64,000 bases of DNA. Source: Mycobacterium sp. GA-1285 (GTDB lineage Bacteria > Actinomycetota > Actinomycetes > Mycobacteriales > Mycobacteriaceae). The notes below the pieces were generated by a model, which saw only the letters and a list, made by a program, of their open reading frames with translations, had not been told where the DNA came from and searched no databases. Positions 33,602 through 42,759 of this stretch are shown here, one piece after another. The stretch's first letter is position 1. Each line of letters opens with the position of its first letter. The translations under genes were made by a program, and so were the position numbers. The DNA is taken from the NCBI RefSeq assembly GCF_001499905.1, contig NZ_LQIS01000054.1, positions 62,001 through 126,000 on the forward strand. Reading direction: 5' to 3'.

Positions 33602-36217
33602 GTGCATTTGTCGTGGCCGTTGACCGGCCGCACGCAAGAACTTCGAATGATCGGGACCGCCATCGCGGCCCCCGACAGCTCGGGCATCGTCATCTGCGGA
33701 ACAGAAGGTGTCGGCAAAAGCCGGATCACCCGTGAGGCATTGTCGGAGGCGGCGTCGCGCGGTTTGGACACCCGCTGGACAGCGGGAGCATCCTCGGCCA
33801 GAGCGATCCCGCTCGGCGCCTTCGCGGCCTGGGCGCCGGCGGGTGTCACCGACACCATCCAGCTGCTGCGCGGGGTCATCGAGAGCCTGGCCCCGGCCTC
33901 GTCGAGCGCCGAAGTGGTCATCGGCGTCGACGACGCACACCTGCTCGACGATCTGTCGGCCTTCGTCGTGCACCAGATCGTGCAGCGCGACGCCGCCAAA
34001 GTGGTACTCACGATTCGCGACGGAGAATCGGTTCCCGCCTCGGTTCGGGAGATATGGGCTGCCGGTCAGTTCGCGCGACTTGACCTGGAGCCTCTGTCGC
34101 TCGACGAAACGGCCGCACTGCTGACGGCGGTATTGAGCGGCCCGGTGCATCCAGATGCCACTCGACGGCTGTCGATGCTCACCGGCGGTAACGTTCTCTA
34201 TCTGAGGAACATCGTCGAGCAGGAAGTTGCCGACGGCCGGATCGTGCACGCAGACGGCTCGTGGCGTTGGGTCGGTGATCCCGTCATCCCGCCGGGCCTC
34301 GTCGAGCTTGTCGAATCCCGCATCGGAATCCTGCCCGCACCGGTTGGCGACGTAATCGACGTCGTGTCTGTCGGAGAGCCGATCGACCTCGTCGCCCTCA
34401 CGAGCATCACCGATGCGGCCGCCGTCGAGGAGGCCGAAGCCCGAGGGCTGATTGCCTTGGAAAACGCCGGTGGCGGCATCGAGGTACGGGTGGCCCATCC
34501 GCTCTACGGCGAGGTCCGCCGACGGCGTGCCCCAACCAGCCGATTGCGACGGCTGCGTGGATCGGTGGCCACGGAGCTCGCAGCATCGACCGACCGCGAT
34601 GACATTCGCGTCGTTGTGCGGCGCGCGACGTTGAGTCTCGACTCCGACCTCGCGCCTGATCCTGATCTTCTGGTCACGGCTGCGTACGGCGCCGTTTGGC
34701 TGGGAGATCTCTCGCTCGCTGATCGGCTCGCTGCGTCCGCATCTGCAAGCGGAGGCGGGCCGGAGCCGAAATTCGTTCGCGCGCATGCGTTGTCTTGGCT
34801 GGGCCGTGGCAAGGACGCGGAGGATGTGCTTGCCGGGATCGACCGCAGCCGTCTGACTGGCCACGACCGCGCCAGGCTCACCTTCCTCCGATCCAGCAAC
34901 TTACTGTGGGCGCTCGGTGATCCCGCACGCGCGAAGGCGCTCGTCGACGATGCGTTGAGTGACACGCTTCCCGGCGATCGCACGTACCTCGATGCCTTCC
35001 TGACCGTCTACTGGTTCGCGATGGATCAGCCGGAGAAGGCGCTGGGTGCCTCGAAAGGGTTTGTTATTCAGGATCTCCCCGTTGTCGGTGCCGAAGCGGC
35101 CTGGGCACTTGCCCAGATCTGTGCGGACGCTGGACGCACCACTGACGCACTGGCGTACGCGGATGCCGGCTACTCCGTCGCGACTCGTACTCTCGATGCT
35201 CCGCAGATGAGGTTCAACATCGCGGACGCTGAAGTCGGTGCGTTGCTTCTCTGTGGCCGGGTGGGGGATGCGACGGCCGTGGCTCAGCGTACCCGGGAAC
35301 AGGCGGCCGACCTGCCAGGCGTTGCGCACCTGATCGGGTCCGCGGTGGCGGGTCGGGCGGCCCTCGGTGCCGGTGAACTACGCAGTGGATGTCAACTTCT
35401 GGAGCAGGCAGTAGAAGGGCTTCGGACGACACATCCCGACGGCTGGGGATACCGCTATCGCATACCGTATGTGACCGCGCTCGCGATGCGTGGCATGGCT
35501 CGGGAGGCGGCAGCCGCGCTGACCAAGTTGGCCACAGTGCCGCGCCGATTCCGCTTCCTGGATCACGAGCAAGCCCTGATGCGCGCGTGGGTCGCCGCCA
35601 GCCAGGGCGCCGTCAGCGAGGCGATCGCGACAACGGTGTCGGCCGCCGAACGCGCTTGCGCCGAGCAACAATTCGCCGCCGAGGTGCTGTGCCTTCAAAC
35701 CGCCACGCAGTTCGGCGACCGCAGCAGCGGACCTAGGCTGCGCGAGCTGGTGTCCACGGTCGAGGGGCCGCGTGCCGACCTCGCTGCACGTTTCGCTGAG
35801 GCGCTGGACGAAGACGATCCTGTCGGGTTGATCGCGGTGTCAGAAGGTTTCGAGCACATCGGCGATCTCCTCGCCGCGTTGGACGCGGCCGCTCACGCCG
35901 CCCTGGCATATCGGCGGGAAGACAAGCGGGGATCGGCGTTGGGATGTGTCACGCGCGCCGTCGCCCTGGCCGAGCGGTGCGGCGCCAGTACTCCCACGTT
36001 GCGCCGCGCCAGCGAGCGGTTGCCACTGACGGAGCGCGAAGAAGAGATCGCGATGATGATCGGTGAGGGAATGTCGAACCGCGCGGTGGCTGAGCGACTG
36101 ACACTGTCGGTGCGCACCGTCGAGAGCCACATTTATCGCGCCATGATGAAGACGGGTACGAACAGCCGCGACGAGTTGGGCGCGCTGTTGTCTCGAGGCA
36201 CGCCGTCTAAGTACTGA
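33602..36217 (+). CDS. Large LuxR-family regulator (LAL/STAND type)
   Basis: An 871-aa protein. N-terminal ATPase: Walker A GTEGVGKS (residues 33-40) and Walker B-like VVIGVDDAH (105-113). The centre is a long helical, TPR-like region. The C-terminal LuxR HTH (about 809-865) begins LTEREEEIAMMIGEGMSN and continues RLTLSVRTVESHIYRAM. There is no cyclase domain. GTG 33602 is likely leaderless (TAGGCT ends 6 nt before it). The palindrome 20 bp past its stop makes it the best candidate regulator of that element; this is inference. Confidence 0.88.
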   Translation: MHLSWPLTGRTQELRMIGTAIAAPDSSGIVICGTEGVGKSRITREALSEAASRGLDTRWTAGASSARAIPLGAFAAWAPAGVTDTIQLLRGVIESLAPASSSAEVVIGVDDAHLLDDLSAFVVHQIVQRDAAKVVLTIRDGESVPASVREIWAAGQFARLDLEPLSLDETAALLTAVLSGPVHPDATRRLSMLTGGNVLYLRNIVEQEVADGRIVHADGSWRWVGDPVIPPGLVELVESRIGILPAPVGDVIDVVSVGEPIDLVALTSITDAAAVEEAEARGLIALENAGGGIEVRVAHPLYGEVRRRRAPTSRLRRLRGSVATELAASTDRDDIRVVVRRATLSLDSDLAPDPDLLVTAAYGAVWLGDLSLADRLAASASASGGGPEPKFVRAHALSWLGRGKDAEDVLAGIDRSRLTGHDRARLTFLRSSNLLWALGDPARAKALVDDALSDTLPGDRTYLDAFLTVYWFAMDQPEKALGASKGFVIQDLPVVGAEAAWALAQICADAGRTTDALAYADAGYSVATRTLDAPQMRFNIADAEVGALLLCGRVGDATAVAQRTREQAADLPGVAHLIGSAVAGRAALGAGELRSGCQLLEQAVEGLRTTHPDGWGYRYRIPYVTALAMRGMAREAAAALTKLATVPRRFRFLDHEQALMRAWVAASQGAVSEAIATTVSAAERACAEQQFAAEVLCLQTATQFGDRSSGPRLRELVSTVEGPRADLAARFAEALDEDDPVGLIAVSEGFEHIGDLLAALDAAAHAALAYRREDKRGSALGCVTRAVALAERCGASTPTLRRASERLPLTEREEEIAMMIGEGMSNRAVAERLTLSVRTVESHIYRAMMKTGTNSRDELGALLSRGTPSKY

Positions 36218-36237
36218 CGACGCGGGGTCGCTGAAAC

Positions 36238-36257
36238 TGCAGTGGCGACCTACTGCA
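36238..36257. promoter_or_regulatory. 20-bp palindrome (operator B)
   Basis: TGCAGTGGCGACCTACTGCA carries the same outer TGCAGT...ACTGCA hexamers at the same spacing as operator A; it ends 60 bp before the small-protein start at 36318. A second inverted repeat, CAGCCGT-G-ACGGCTG (36265-36279), lies just downstream. Confidence 0.6.
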
Positions 36258-36317
36258 TTGGCGCCAGCCGTGACGGCTGACGATCAGCGGACACAACGCC
36301 GAACGAGGAGGCATGAA

Positions 36318-36629
36318 GTGTCCGATCTGATCACCCGGCCCGCCGAGTCCCTGGAAGTCGTCGAAGAGATCCAACACCTCGTCGAGGTCACCGACCACCC
36401 GCCGGTGCTCATCACGGAGCAACAGGTGGCTTTCAGCACGGCAGCCGCCGCGGCGTTGCCACGCACGAAGCCCGCGCATGGCCTGGTCGCCTCAATACGC
36501 GCGATGCTGGCGAGTCACGCGCGGGATGTGGTGTCGGCAGAGGACCATGTTCCGCCGCGGCACTATCCAGGCCGTCGCGAGGCGTTTCTCGAGGATGCCG
36601 CGATGGCGCGCGAGATGCGCAGACTGTGA
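36318..36629 (+). CDS. Small hypothetical protein heading an ABC exporter operon
   Basis: A 103-aa protein with no signal or membrane segment. Its centre (VLITEQQVAFSTAAAAALP) resembles an Ala-rich motif I associate with small mycobacterial proteins, without a known function. GTG 36318 is chosen because AGGAGG lies 6 nt upstream. It overlaps the ATPase gene by 4 nt, so it is probably translated with it. It lies 60 bp downstream of operator B. Confidence 0.65.
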   Translation: MSDLITRPAESLEVVEEIQHLVEVTDHPPVLITEQQVAFSTAAAAALPRTKPAHGLVASIRAMLASHARDVVSAEDHVPPRHYPGRREAFLEDAAMAREMRRL

Positions 36630-37390
36630 CGTTGTTTCAAAGCGGGCTGCCCGCAGATTCCGTCTCGTGCGGATGTTGCGACGACCCGGTTGCGCCGGTA
36701 CTGAACCTGCGGGGCGTCACCAAGACTCACCGTAGGGGCGACGAGTGGGTGCACGCGCTGCGTGGTATCGACTTGTCCTTGACTGCAGGGGAATTCGTCG
36801 TGGTCACCGGGCCGTCGGGCTCCGGTAAATCGACCCTCCTGCATGTCGCCGGTGGTCTGGATACGCCCGACAGCGGCACGGTGGTGGTGGCCGGGGAAGA
36901 CCTCTGGAACATGAGGCGGGGTGCTCGCGCGGCGTTCAGGCGGCGCAACCTCGGGTTCGTGTTCCAGTTCTTCAATCTCGTGCCGATGCTCACCGCGGTC
37001 CAGAACGTGTCCTTGCCGCTGGTGCTCGACGGCATGCCGTCGCGAGCCGCCGACGGGCGTGCTGAGGAGCTACTGGACCGGGTCGGGCTCGCCGACCGAG
37101 CCCGGCACCTTCCTGCGGAGATGTCGGGCGGACAGATGCAACGCGTGGCGGTGGCGCGCGCGCTCGTGGCCCGGCCGTCCATCATCCTCGCCGACGAGCC
37201 GACGGGGAATCTGGATCGGCAATCGTCTATCGAGGTGCTGGAGCTCCTGCGCTCGCTTTCGGACGACGACGACGCGGCCGTCGTGATGGTGACGCACGAC
37301 CAGACGGCCGCGTGCTACGGCTCCCGCGAGTTACACCTTGTCGACGGCTGCGTCGTCGCCGCCGACACCGCGTCCGACGGGAACGGGTGA
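36626..37390 (+). CDS. ABC transporter ATP-binding protein (MacB/LolD type)
   Basis: A 254-aa ATPase: Walker A GPSGSGKST (62-70), signature MSGGQ (166-170), Walker B LADEPTGNLD (188-197). The motifs FQFFNLVPMLTAVQNV and EPTGNLD are typical of MacB/LolD/FtsE-type systems. An unusual N-terminal extension carries a CGCC motif. GTG 36626 overlaps the small protein's stop; the gene abuts the permease start (TGATG). It probably powers export or extraction of a lipid or peptide. Confidence 0.93.
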   Translation: MTLFQSGLPADSVSCGCCDDPVAPVLNLRGVTKTHRRGDEWVHALRGIDLSLTAGEFVVVTGPSGSGKSTLLHVAGGLDTPDSGTVVVAGEDLWNMRRGARAAFRRRNLGFVFQFFNLVPMLTAVQNVSLPLVLDGMPSRAADGRAEELLDRVGLADRARHLPAEMSGGQMQRVAVARALVARPSIILADEPTGNLDRQSSIEVLELLRSLSDDDDAAVVMVTHDQTAACYGSRELHLVDGCVVAADTASDGNG

Positions 37391-39954
37391 TGCGCCGGCT
37401 GGGCGCTGCGTGGGTGTCGTTTCGGCGGATTCACCTCGCCGCGTTGATAGCCGACTGGCGCCGGACGCTGTTGAGCGTGATCGGTGTCGCGCTCGGAGTG
37501 ACGGTGGTCCTCGCCGTCCTGATGCTCAAATCGGAACTCCTACGCCCATTCGAGGCATTCGGCCCGTCGCTCACTCATGCCGCCGACACCGAGGTGGTCG
37601 AAATCACGCCGAAGGTGAACGGTCGCTTGCCGATCGAGACGGTCAGCCGGCTGCGCTCGGAGGTGGCAGGTGCGGAGGCGGTCGTCCCGGTCGTCGCCGG
37701 TTTGGCACCCGTGGACATCGCGGACAGCAGGCAAGGGTTCTTTCTGCTCGGTGGGTCGTGTCAGATCGAGCTGTTGGTCGGCTCGTTCAATTGCGAGCAG
37801 CGGGCCCGCGATACCACCACCACCACAGACGGCCCAGGGGTGCCGTTGCAAATTCCGACGGTCATCGCCGAGCGGCATGGTTTACAGCTCGGTGATGAGT
37901 TGCGCATCCCGGGTCTGCCCCCGGGGTCCGCGTACCTCGCCTCGACGTTTCCGGAGTTCGACCGGGTCGAGGGCATCAACGACGGCTACGTGCTGTTCGC
38001 GCCGTCGGAGGAGATTGCCGCGCACCTGCTCGGCTCGCCCGGATACGCCACGGCCGCCTTCGTCCTACCGAGGCCGGGCATCGAGAGATCACAGATCATC
38101 ACCGCCGTCGACCACGTGATCGCCGGCATCGCCACGGCGGGTCCGCCGCGGCCCCACCTCCCCGCCGTTTTTGAGAACGCCACGCAGACCTTCAACCTGA
38201 CCGCGTTCGCCGGAATCCTGATCGGCCTGCTCATTTCGGTGAACACCATTCTGCTGGCCGTCGAGGACCGGCGGGCGGTGATGGGGACCATCGGCGCCAT
38301 CGGCGCCAAGCCGCTCGGGTTGTTCGGGAGGATGTTGGGCGAGGGCGCCGTGGCGGGTTTCCTCGGGGGACTGGTCGGCGTTGCACCGGGTTTCCTTCTC
38401 GGGACATATCTTGTCAACCGCTTCGGGCGGTCCATGCTGGCCGGTTCCGGTGGCACGATCGCTGCGCACTTCAGCCCCAACATGATTGTGATCGGTGCCC
38501 TCGCCGGGACGGTCTCGGGCATCCTGGCGATGACCGGACCGGCCCTCAAGTTGGTTCGCGAGGGACCGTTGGCGTCGATGGCGAGTGTTGGTGGGGCGCA
38601 GCGCGCCCGGACGGTCCCCAGGTTCCTGCTGATCGCCGGGGTGTGCTCGCTGGCGACCGCCATCGTCGTGTTGATGATCTTCGAGCGCGGATCACTGCCG
38701 CTCAACGCGGGCATCTACGGCATGACGATCGGCTTGTGGGGGGTGGTGTTGGTGACAGCATGGGCGGCTCCGCGTGGCGCAGGGCTGATGATTCCACTGC
38801 TGACGACCGCACATCCCGTTGGCGGGCGGCTGCTCGGAGCCGACATGCGGCGATACGCCGTATTGTTCGCCCTGTCGGCCGCGCTCCTTGCGCAGGGCGC
38901 CAGTTCGGCCATCAGCTCACACAGCATGCAACTGCTCGGAACCACGCAGATAGCAGAAGAAAAGGCCGACCGACTGCCCACGGCCTTGTTGATCGCTGCC
39001 CAATCGGTGCTCGATCAGCGGGACAGTCAGATCGCTGACGCAACCTTCGACCGGGTGACTCTCGCCGCTGACGGGCGCAGTGTGACATCGCGTTGGCGAT
39101 CGACGATCTCGTCAGGGACACTGTCACGGCTGGTCATCGGCGTCACCCCAGGCGATTGGTACAGCACGGCGCTGTATCAGCCGACGGGCGATGACTTCTG
39201 GTCGGCTCTTCGCGACGGGGAGATCGGGCTGAGTCAGATTGCGGCCGGCCGGCTCGGTGCCGTAGCGGGCAGCATTGTCGAGTTGCCGACCGTCGCAGGG
39301 CCGAAACAATTCCGGGTCGCCGGGATTTTTCAGCCGCGCATGGTGAACGACGCCGCGGTGGGCGACATCGTGCTGGTCTCTGACAGCGTGGCCCGTACGG
39401 ATTGGGCAGCCGTGCGCGATCAGATCGCGGTGAACTATCCGTCCGCCGCCGCCGCAACCGCTCACCGCGCCGATGTGGTCGACGTCGGCGCCGGATTGCG
39501 GGTGTACGACAATCAGAAGTGGCGCTCGGAAGCCACAGACGGCCTCACCCGATTCCTGGAGCCCTTCACGATCTCGGGATACGTCGTGATGGGTGCCGCC
39601 GGCTTGAGTTTGCTGAACGTGTTCGTGTTGGGACTCGTACAGCGCAAGCGTGAGCGAGCTGCGTTGCGCGCGATCGGAATGACCGTCGGCCAGGAACAGA
39701 CCGTGATCATCGCCAACGCCGGCCTGCTCGGCGTACTGGTCGCCGGACTCGCCGTCCTCGGGGGAGCGGTCCTGACCTATCTGTGGTCGCTGGGCTCACC
39801 GGTGTACTACGGCATCAAGATCGATTGGGGCCTGCCGCCACTGGCGTCGGGGACCGGGGTTGCAGCAGTGTTTCTTCTCGTCATGGCGGCGGCGGTATAT
39901 CCCGTCATCCATGCGCGGCGGCTGGAGACAGTCGAGGTGTTGCGAAGCAGTTGA
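37390..39954 (+). CDS. FtsX-like ABC permease
   Basis: An 854-aa permease with the duplicated FtsX layout: N-terminal membrane segment (LLSVIGVALGVTVVLAVLML), a large extracellular region, a first FtsX core near residues 270-400 (FAGILIGLLISVNTILLAV, GEGAVAGFLGGLVGV), further segments, a second extracellular part and a C-terminal FtsX core (VVMGAAGLSLLNVFVLGLVQRKRERAALRAIGMT). ATG 37390 shares a base with the ATPase stop; the longer frame upstream is a shadow. Partner of the preceding ATPase. Confidence 0.92.
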   Translation: MRRLGAAWVSFRRIHLAALIADWRRTLLSVIGVALGVTVVLAVLMLKSELLRPFEAFGPSLTHAADTEVVEITPKVNGRLPIETVSRLRSEVAGAEAVVPVVAGLAPVDIADSRQGFFLLGGSCQIELLVGSFNCEQRARDTTTTTDGPGVPLQIPTVIAERHGLQLGDELRIPGLPPGSAYLASTFPEFDRVEGINDGYVLFAPSEEIAAHLLGSPGYATAAFVLPRPGIERSQIITAVDHVIAGIATAGPPRPHLPAVFENATQTFNLTAFAGILIGLLISVNTILLAVEDRRAVMGTIGAIGAKPLGLFGRMLGEGAVAGFLGGLVGVAPGFLLGTYLVNRFGRSMLAGSGGTIAAHFSPNMIVIGALAGTVSGILAMTGPALKLVREGPLASMASVGGAQRARTVPRFLLIAGVCSLATAIVVLMIFERGSLPLNAGIYGMTIGLWGVVLVTAWAAPRGAGLMIPLLTTAHPVGGRLLGADMRRYAVLFALSAALLAQGASSAISSHSMQLLGTTQIAEEKADRLPTALLIAAQSVLDQRDSQIADATFDRVTLAADGRSVTSRWRSTISSGTLSRLVIGVTPGDWYSTALYQPTGDDFWSALRDGEIGLSQIAAGRLGAVAGSIVELPTVAGPKQFRVAGIFQPRMVNDAAVGDIVLVSDSVARTDWAAVRDQIAVNYPSAAAATAHRADVVDVGAGLRVYDNQKWRSEATDGLTRFLEPFTISGYVVMGAAGLSLLNVFVLGLVQRKRERAALRAIGMTVGQEQTVIIANAGLLGVLVAGLAVLGGAVLTYLWSLGSPVYYGIKIDWGLPPLASGTGVAAVFLLVMAAAVYPVIHARRLETVEVLRSS

Positions 39955-39966
39955 CCGCGCCAGACG

Positions 39967-41286
39967 CTAGCCGTGGACTTCGCGGTGCAATCGTGGAATG
40001 TCGTCGCAGATCCGCCGGAAGCGGTGCATGTATGCCCGAATCAAGGGGCTTGACATCACCTGGAACTCTCTGGGCGGCAAGCTCATTTGAAAGACCAGTC
40101 CGCGGCCGTCGATCCCTTCCATGATGGCGCCGAGTCCCGCAACGGGTAGTTCCATCAACAGCGTGCAATAGGACGTGAAGGTGTCTTCGAACTGGATGCG
40201 ATAAACGCCGAAGTTGCTCAGGTTCGTGATGAGTGGGTTCCACCGGGCCGGATTGAAGGCATTGGTGACACAACGAGCGGCCTGCCACGCGTTGGCGGCA
40301 TCCAGGAACTGTTGGTTGATGCGCATATCGCAGTGTTCATCGGCGAACTGGTCCACGCTGTGGCGGATGCGCTCGGCAATTGAACGTGCGGCCTCTTCAC
40401 GTCGTAAGTCCACGTTCAGCGTCGTGACGATATTACCGAGGAGCATGGGATCGAGGCCGCAACGATGCCGTGCATTCACGACGACCGCCAGAGTGCGGCG
40501 ATCCACGGCGGGATCCGCCATCATGAGAGCTGCCGAGACATGTGCGCACACAACGTCGTTCGCTGACAGCCGCATGCATTCCCCATATCCGTCGCGCATG
40601 CGTACGATCTCGTCTTCGCCGAAGTAGAAGCCCACAGTCCGCTGCTTTCGCGCCTCCCTGGCCAGGTACCGCGCACTACGCGCTATTTCTGCCACCCCGA
40701 GACAACGCACCCCGGGCTCCCGAGCGCCATCGGCAGGCAGATGCTCGTCGAGGTAGGCAGCGCGGTCTTCGACGATCAACGGCTCAGCGAGGGGTTTGTC
40801 GGCGGCGGTGGCGGCCCATGCATTCATGAAGTGCATCAGCGTCTGCATGTCGCCGATGGCGTGATGCCACGAGAGACCGATCGCAGTCGCATCGTCCGCA
40901 AGGTGGGTGACACGCACCTTGCAAACCGGACCCCACCCCCAGCGAGCCGTAACGCCGTTCACCGGATCGATGAGCCACCGTCCGTTGTCTTCTGACACCG
41001 AACCGATCGCCTGACGCAGCGTGCGGTCAGATGACACCGAGGTGACGGGCACACCCTGGCCCGAACATCGAATTCCCATCCGACCGTCGATCAGGGCGAT
41101 CCGCCCTGCAAAGAGCGGATAGCTCGTGAGCGCTTGCGCAAGTGCACGGGTGAGCGCAGTGGTGTCGAGAGCCCGCTCAAAGAAGAAGACGATATGGATA
41201 GCCAGGTTCGCCACAATGGCGTCGCCGACATTGCAGCGGATCTCCAACCGCTGTACGTGCGTTGGTCTGATCAACTGGGTCGACAC
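39967..41286 (-). CDS. BAHD-like (transferase family) acyltransferase
   Basis: A 439-aa acyltransferase with the HHxxxD catalytic motif HHAIGD (141-146, in LSWHHAIGDMQTLMHF) in the chloramphenicol-acetyltransferase/condensation fold. The N terminus (TTALTRALAQALTSYPLFAGRI) and HHxxxD placement resemble plant-type BAHD transferases. The C-terminal structural motif DFGWG is not obvious; NFGVYRIQFED lies in that region. GTG 41286 overlaps the P450 end by 16 nt, so the two genes are one operon. It may acylate a P450-hydroxylated product; this is inference. Confidence 0.8.
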   Translation of the reverse strand: MSTQLIRPTHVQRLEIRCNVGDAIVANLAIHIVFFFERALDTTALTRALAQALTSYPLFAGRIALIDGRMGIRCSGQGVPVTSVSSDRTLRQAIGSVSEDNGRWLIDPVNGVTARWGWGPVCKVRVTHLADDATAIGLSWHHAIGDMQTLMHFMNAWAATAADKPLAEPLIVEDRAAYLDEHLPADGAREPGVRCLGVAEIARSARYLAREARKQRTVGFYFGEDEIVRMRDGYGECMRLSANDVVCAHVSAALMMADPAVDRRTLAVVVNARHRCGLDPMLLGNIVTTLNVDLRREEAARSIAERIRHSVDQFADEHCDMRINQQFLDAANAWQAARCVTNAFNPARWNPLITNLSNFGVYRIQFEDTFTSYCTLLMELPVAGLGAIMEGIDGRGLVFQMSLPPREFQVMSSPLIRAYMHRFRRICDDIPRLHREVHG

Positions 41287-42629
41287 CGGTCTACGTTCCG
41301 ACGGTTCACAACCACGCGGCCGCCGCGCCTGGGAACATGCGCGACTCCACGGAAATACGATTTCTCATCGGCGGAGGCATCGGTCTGTATCTGGAAGTGT
41401 TGCAGCACCGTCCGCAGCACGATGTCCATTTCGGTGATCGCGAAATCCGCGCCGATGCACCTGCGTGCGCCACCACCAAATGCCAACCATTCGGGTGCCG
41501 CCGGCCTGGCGCCACCGAAGCGATACGGGTCGAAACGCTCGGCGTCCGAAAAGACGTCCGGATTCATGTGCAGGTCGGCAATGCGCACGAGCACCGTGCG
41601 ACCAAGAGGAATCCGCCACTCACCGAGATCGAAGTTCGACGCACTAACCCGGCGACCGATCACATCGAGCACAGTGCGGACTCGCAACAATTCGAGAATC
41701 GTGGCCCGACGAAAAGCGCTGCCCCCCTCGTCGACTTCTTTCACAAGATCAGCCAGCACGATCGGATGGCGCCGCAGCCGCTCGAATGTCCAACTCAGCG
41801 CTGACGCGGTCGTTTCGTGGCCCGCGCCGATGAAGGTCAACAGTTCGTCGCAGATATCCTGCCGCGGCATCGCGGTTCCGTCGTCGCGCATGCTGCGCAG
41901 CAACAACGCCAGGGCGTCCGCCCGCTCGCCGAGACCCGGATCGGCCTCGGCTTCCTCGATCAGCGTGAACACGATCCGGTCGAATGCTTTGTGCAACTCA
42001 TCGAGCTTGCCCCACGGAGTGTGGCGTCCGGTAAGAAATCGCGGTGCCGGCACGAATGCCACCCGTTGTCCTAGTTTCATGAAGGGCGGAACGATGTCAC
42101 GAAGTTCCTCGAGTCCCGCCCCATCAGTGCCGAAGAGGGTCCGCAAGATCACATTCAAGGTGATCCTGTTCATCGGTTCGAGGGTCCGGATTTCCTTGCC
42201 CTCAGGCCACGTCGCGATCTCACGCAGTGTTTCGTTCTCGATGATCTGCTCGTAGCTCTTGAGGCTCTTACCGTGGAAAGCCGGTGCGAGAAGCCGACGC
42301 CGTTCCCGATGCCGACTGCCGTCAAGTGCGAATATCGACCCGGGTCCAAACAAACTACTCAGATTCGGCTGCACGTTGACCAGTCGATCGGCACTCGCAG
42401 TGCACACCGACCGCACCAGAGCCGGGTCTGACACGACGACGGACCGACCAAAGAATGGGACGTTCAATTCGAACAGGCGTCCGTGTTGTCTGATCCACTT
42501 GCGCATTGCCTTGCGCCGGAACACAGCGAATTCAAGCCCCTGCAGGAGTTTTGGTGAGCGGACCGGCGGTGGTTTCATCCGGTCCGGCGCCGCCGTTCCG
42601 ATCGGGTCGGCCATGGCGAGGTCGGTCAT
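41271..42629 (-). CDS. Cytochrome P450
   Basis: A 452-aa soluble P450 (no N-terminal anchor). The I-helix AGHETT is at 269-274, E-x-x-R (ELLR) at 313-316, and the haem loop FGGGARRCIG has Cys391 as the iron ligand. The extended loop pattern resembles the mycobacterial CYP138/CYP132-type group that acts on fatty acids or lipids. ATG 42629 has AGGGGG upstream. Operator C lies 64-83 bp upstream. First gene of the P450-acyltransferase operon. Confidence 0.94.
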   Translation of the reverse strand: MTDLAMADPIGTAAPDRMKPPPVRSPKLLQGLEFAVFRRKAMRKWIRQHGRLFELNVPFFGRSVVVSDPALVRSVCTASADRLVNVQPNLSSLFGPGSIFALDGSRHRERRRLLAPAFHGKSLKSYEQIIENETLREIATWPEGKEIRTLEPMNRITLNVILRTLFGTDGAGLEELRDIVPPFMKLGQRVAFVPAPRFLTGRHTPWGKLDELHKAFDRIVFTLIEEAEADPGLGERADALALLLRSMRDDGTAMPRQDICDELLTFIGAGHETTASALSWTFERLRRHPIVLADLVKEVDEGGSAFRRATILELLRVRTVLDVIGRRVSASNFDLGEWRIPLGRTVLVRIADLHMNPDVFSDAERFDPYRFGGARPAAPEWLAFGGGARRCIGADFAITEMDIVLRTVLQHFQIQTDASADEKSYFRGVAHVPRRGGRVVVNRRNVDRCRPS

Positions 42630-42692
42630 GCGGCCCCCTGGTTCGATGAAGCTATCGTCAAGGGCAGCGTCGCTCGTGTGGGATGAAACGGT

Positions 42693-42712
42693 CGCAGTAG
42701 TGCGCTACTGGA
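42693..42712. promoter_or_regulatory. 20-bp palindrome (operator C)
   Basis: CGCAGTAGTGCGCTACTGGA matches operator A in the arms GCAGTAG and CTACTG, with changes at the two outermost pairs. It starts 63 bp upstream of the P450 start codon. A separate near-palindrome, AAGTGGTACTACTT, lies at 42728-42741. Confidence 0.6.
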
Positions 42713-42759
42713 CTGTGCCCCTGGCCGAAGTGGTACTACTTAGCCCGGAAACGGATCCG

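Noticed and set aside
42728..42741. AAGTGGTACTACTT near-palindrome
   Set aside because: Single occurrence, one mismatched pair and no counterpart at the other operator sites; kept only as a note.
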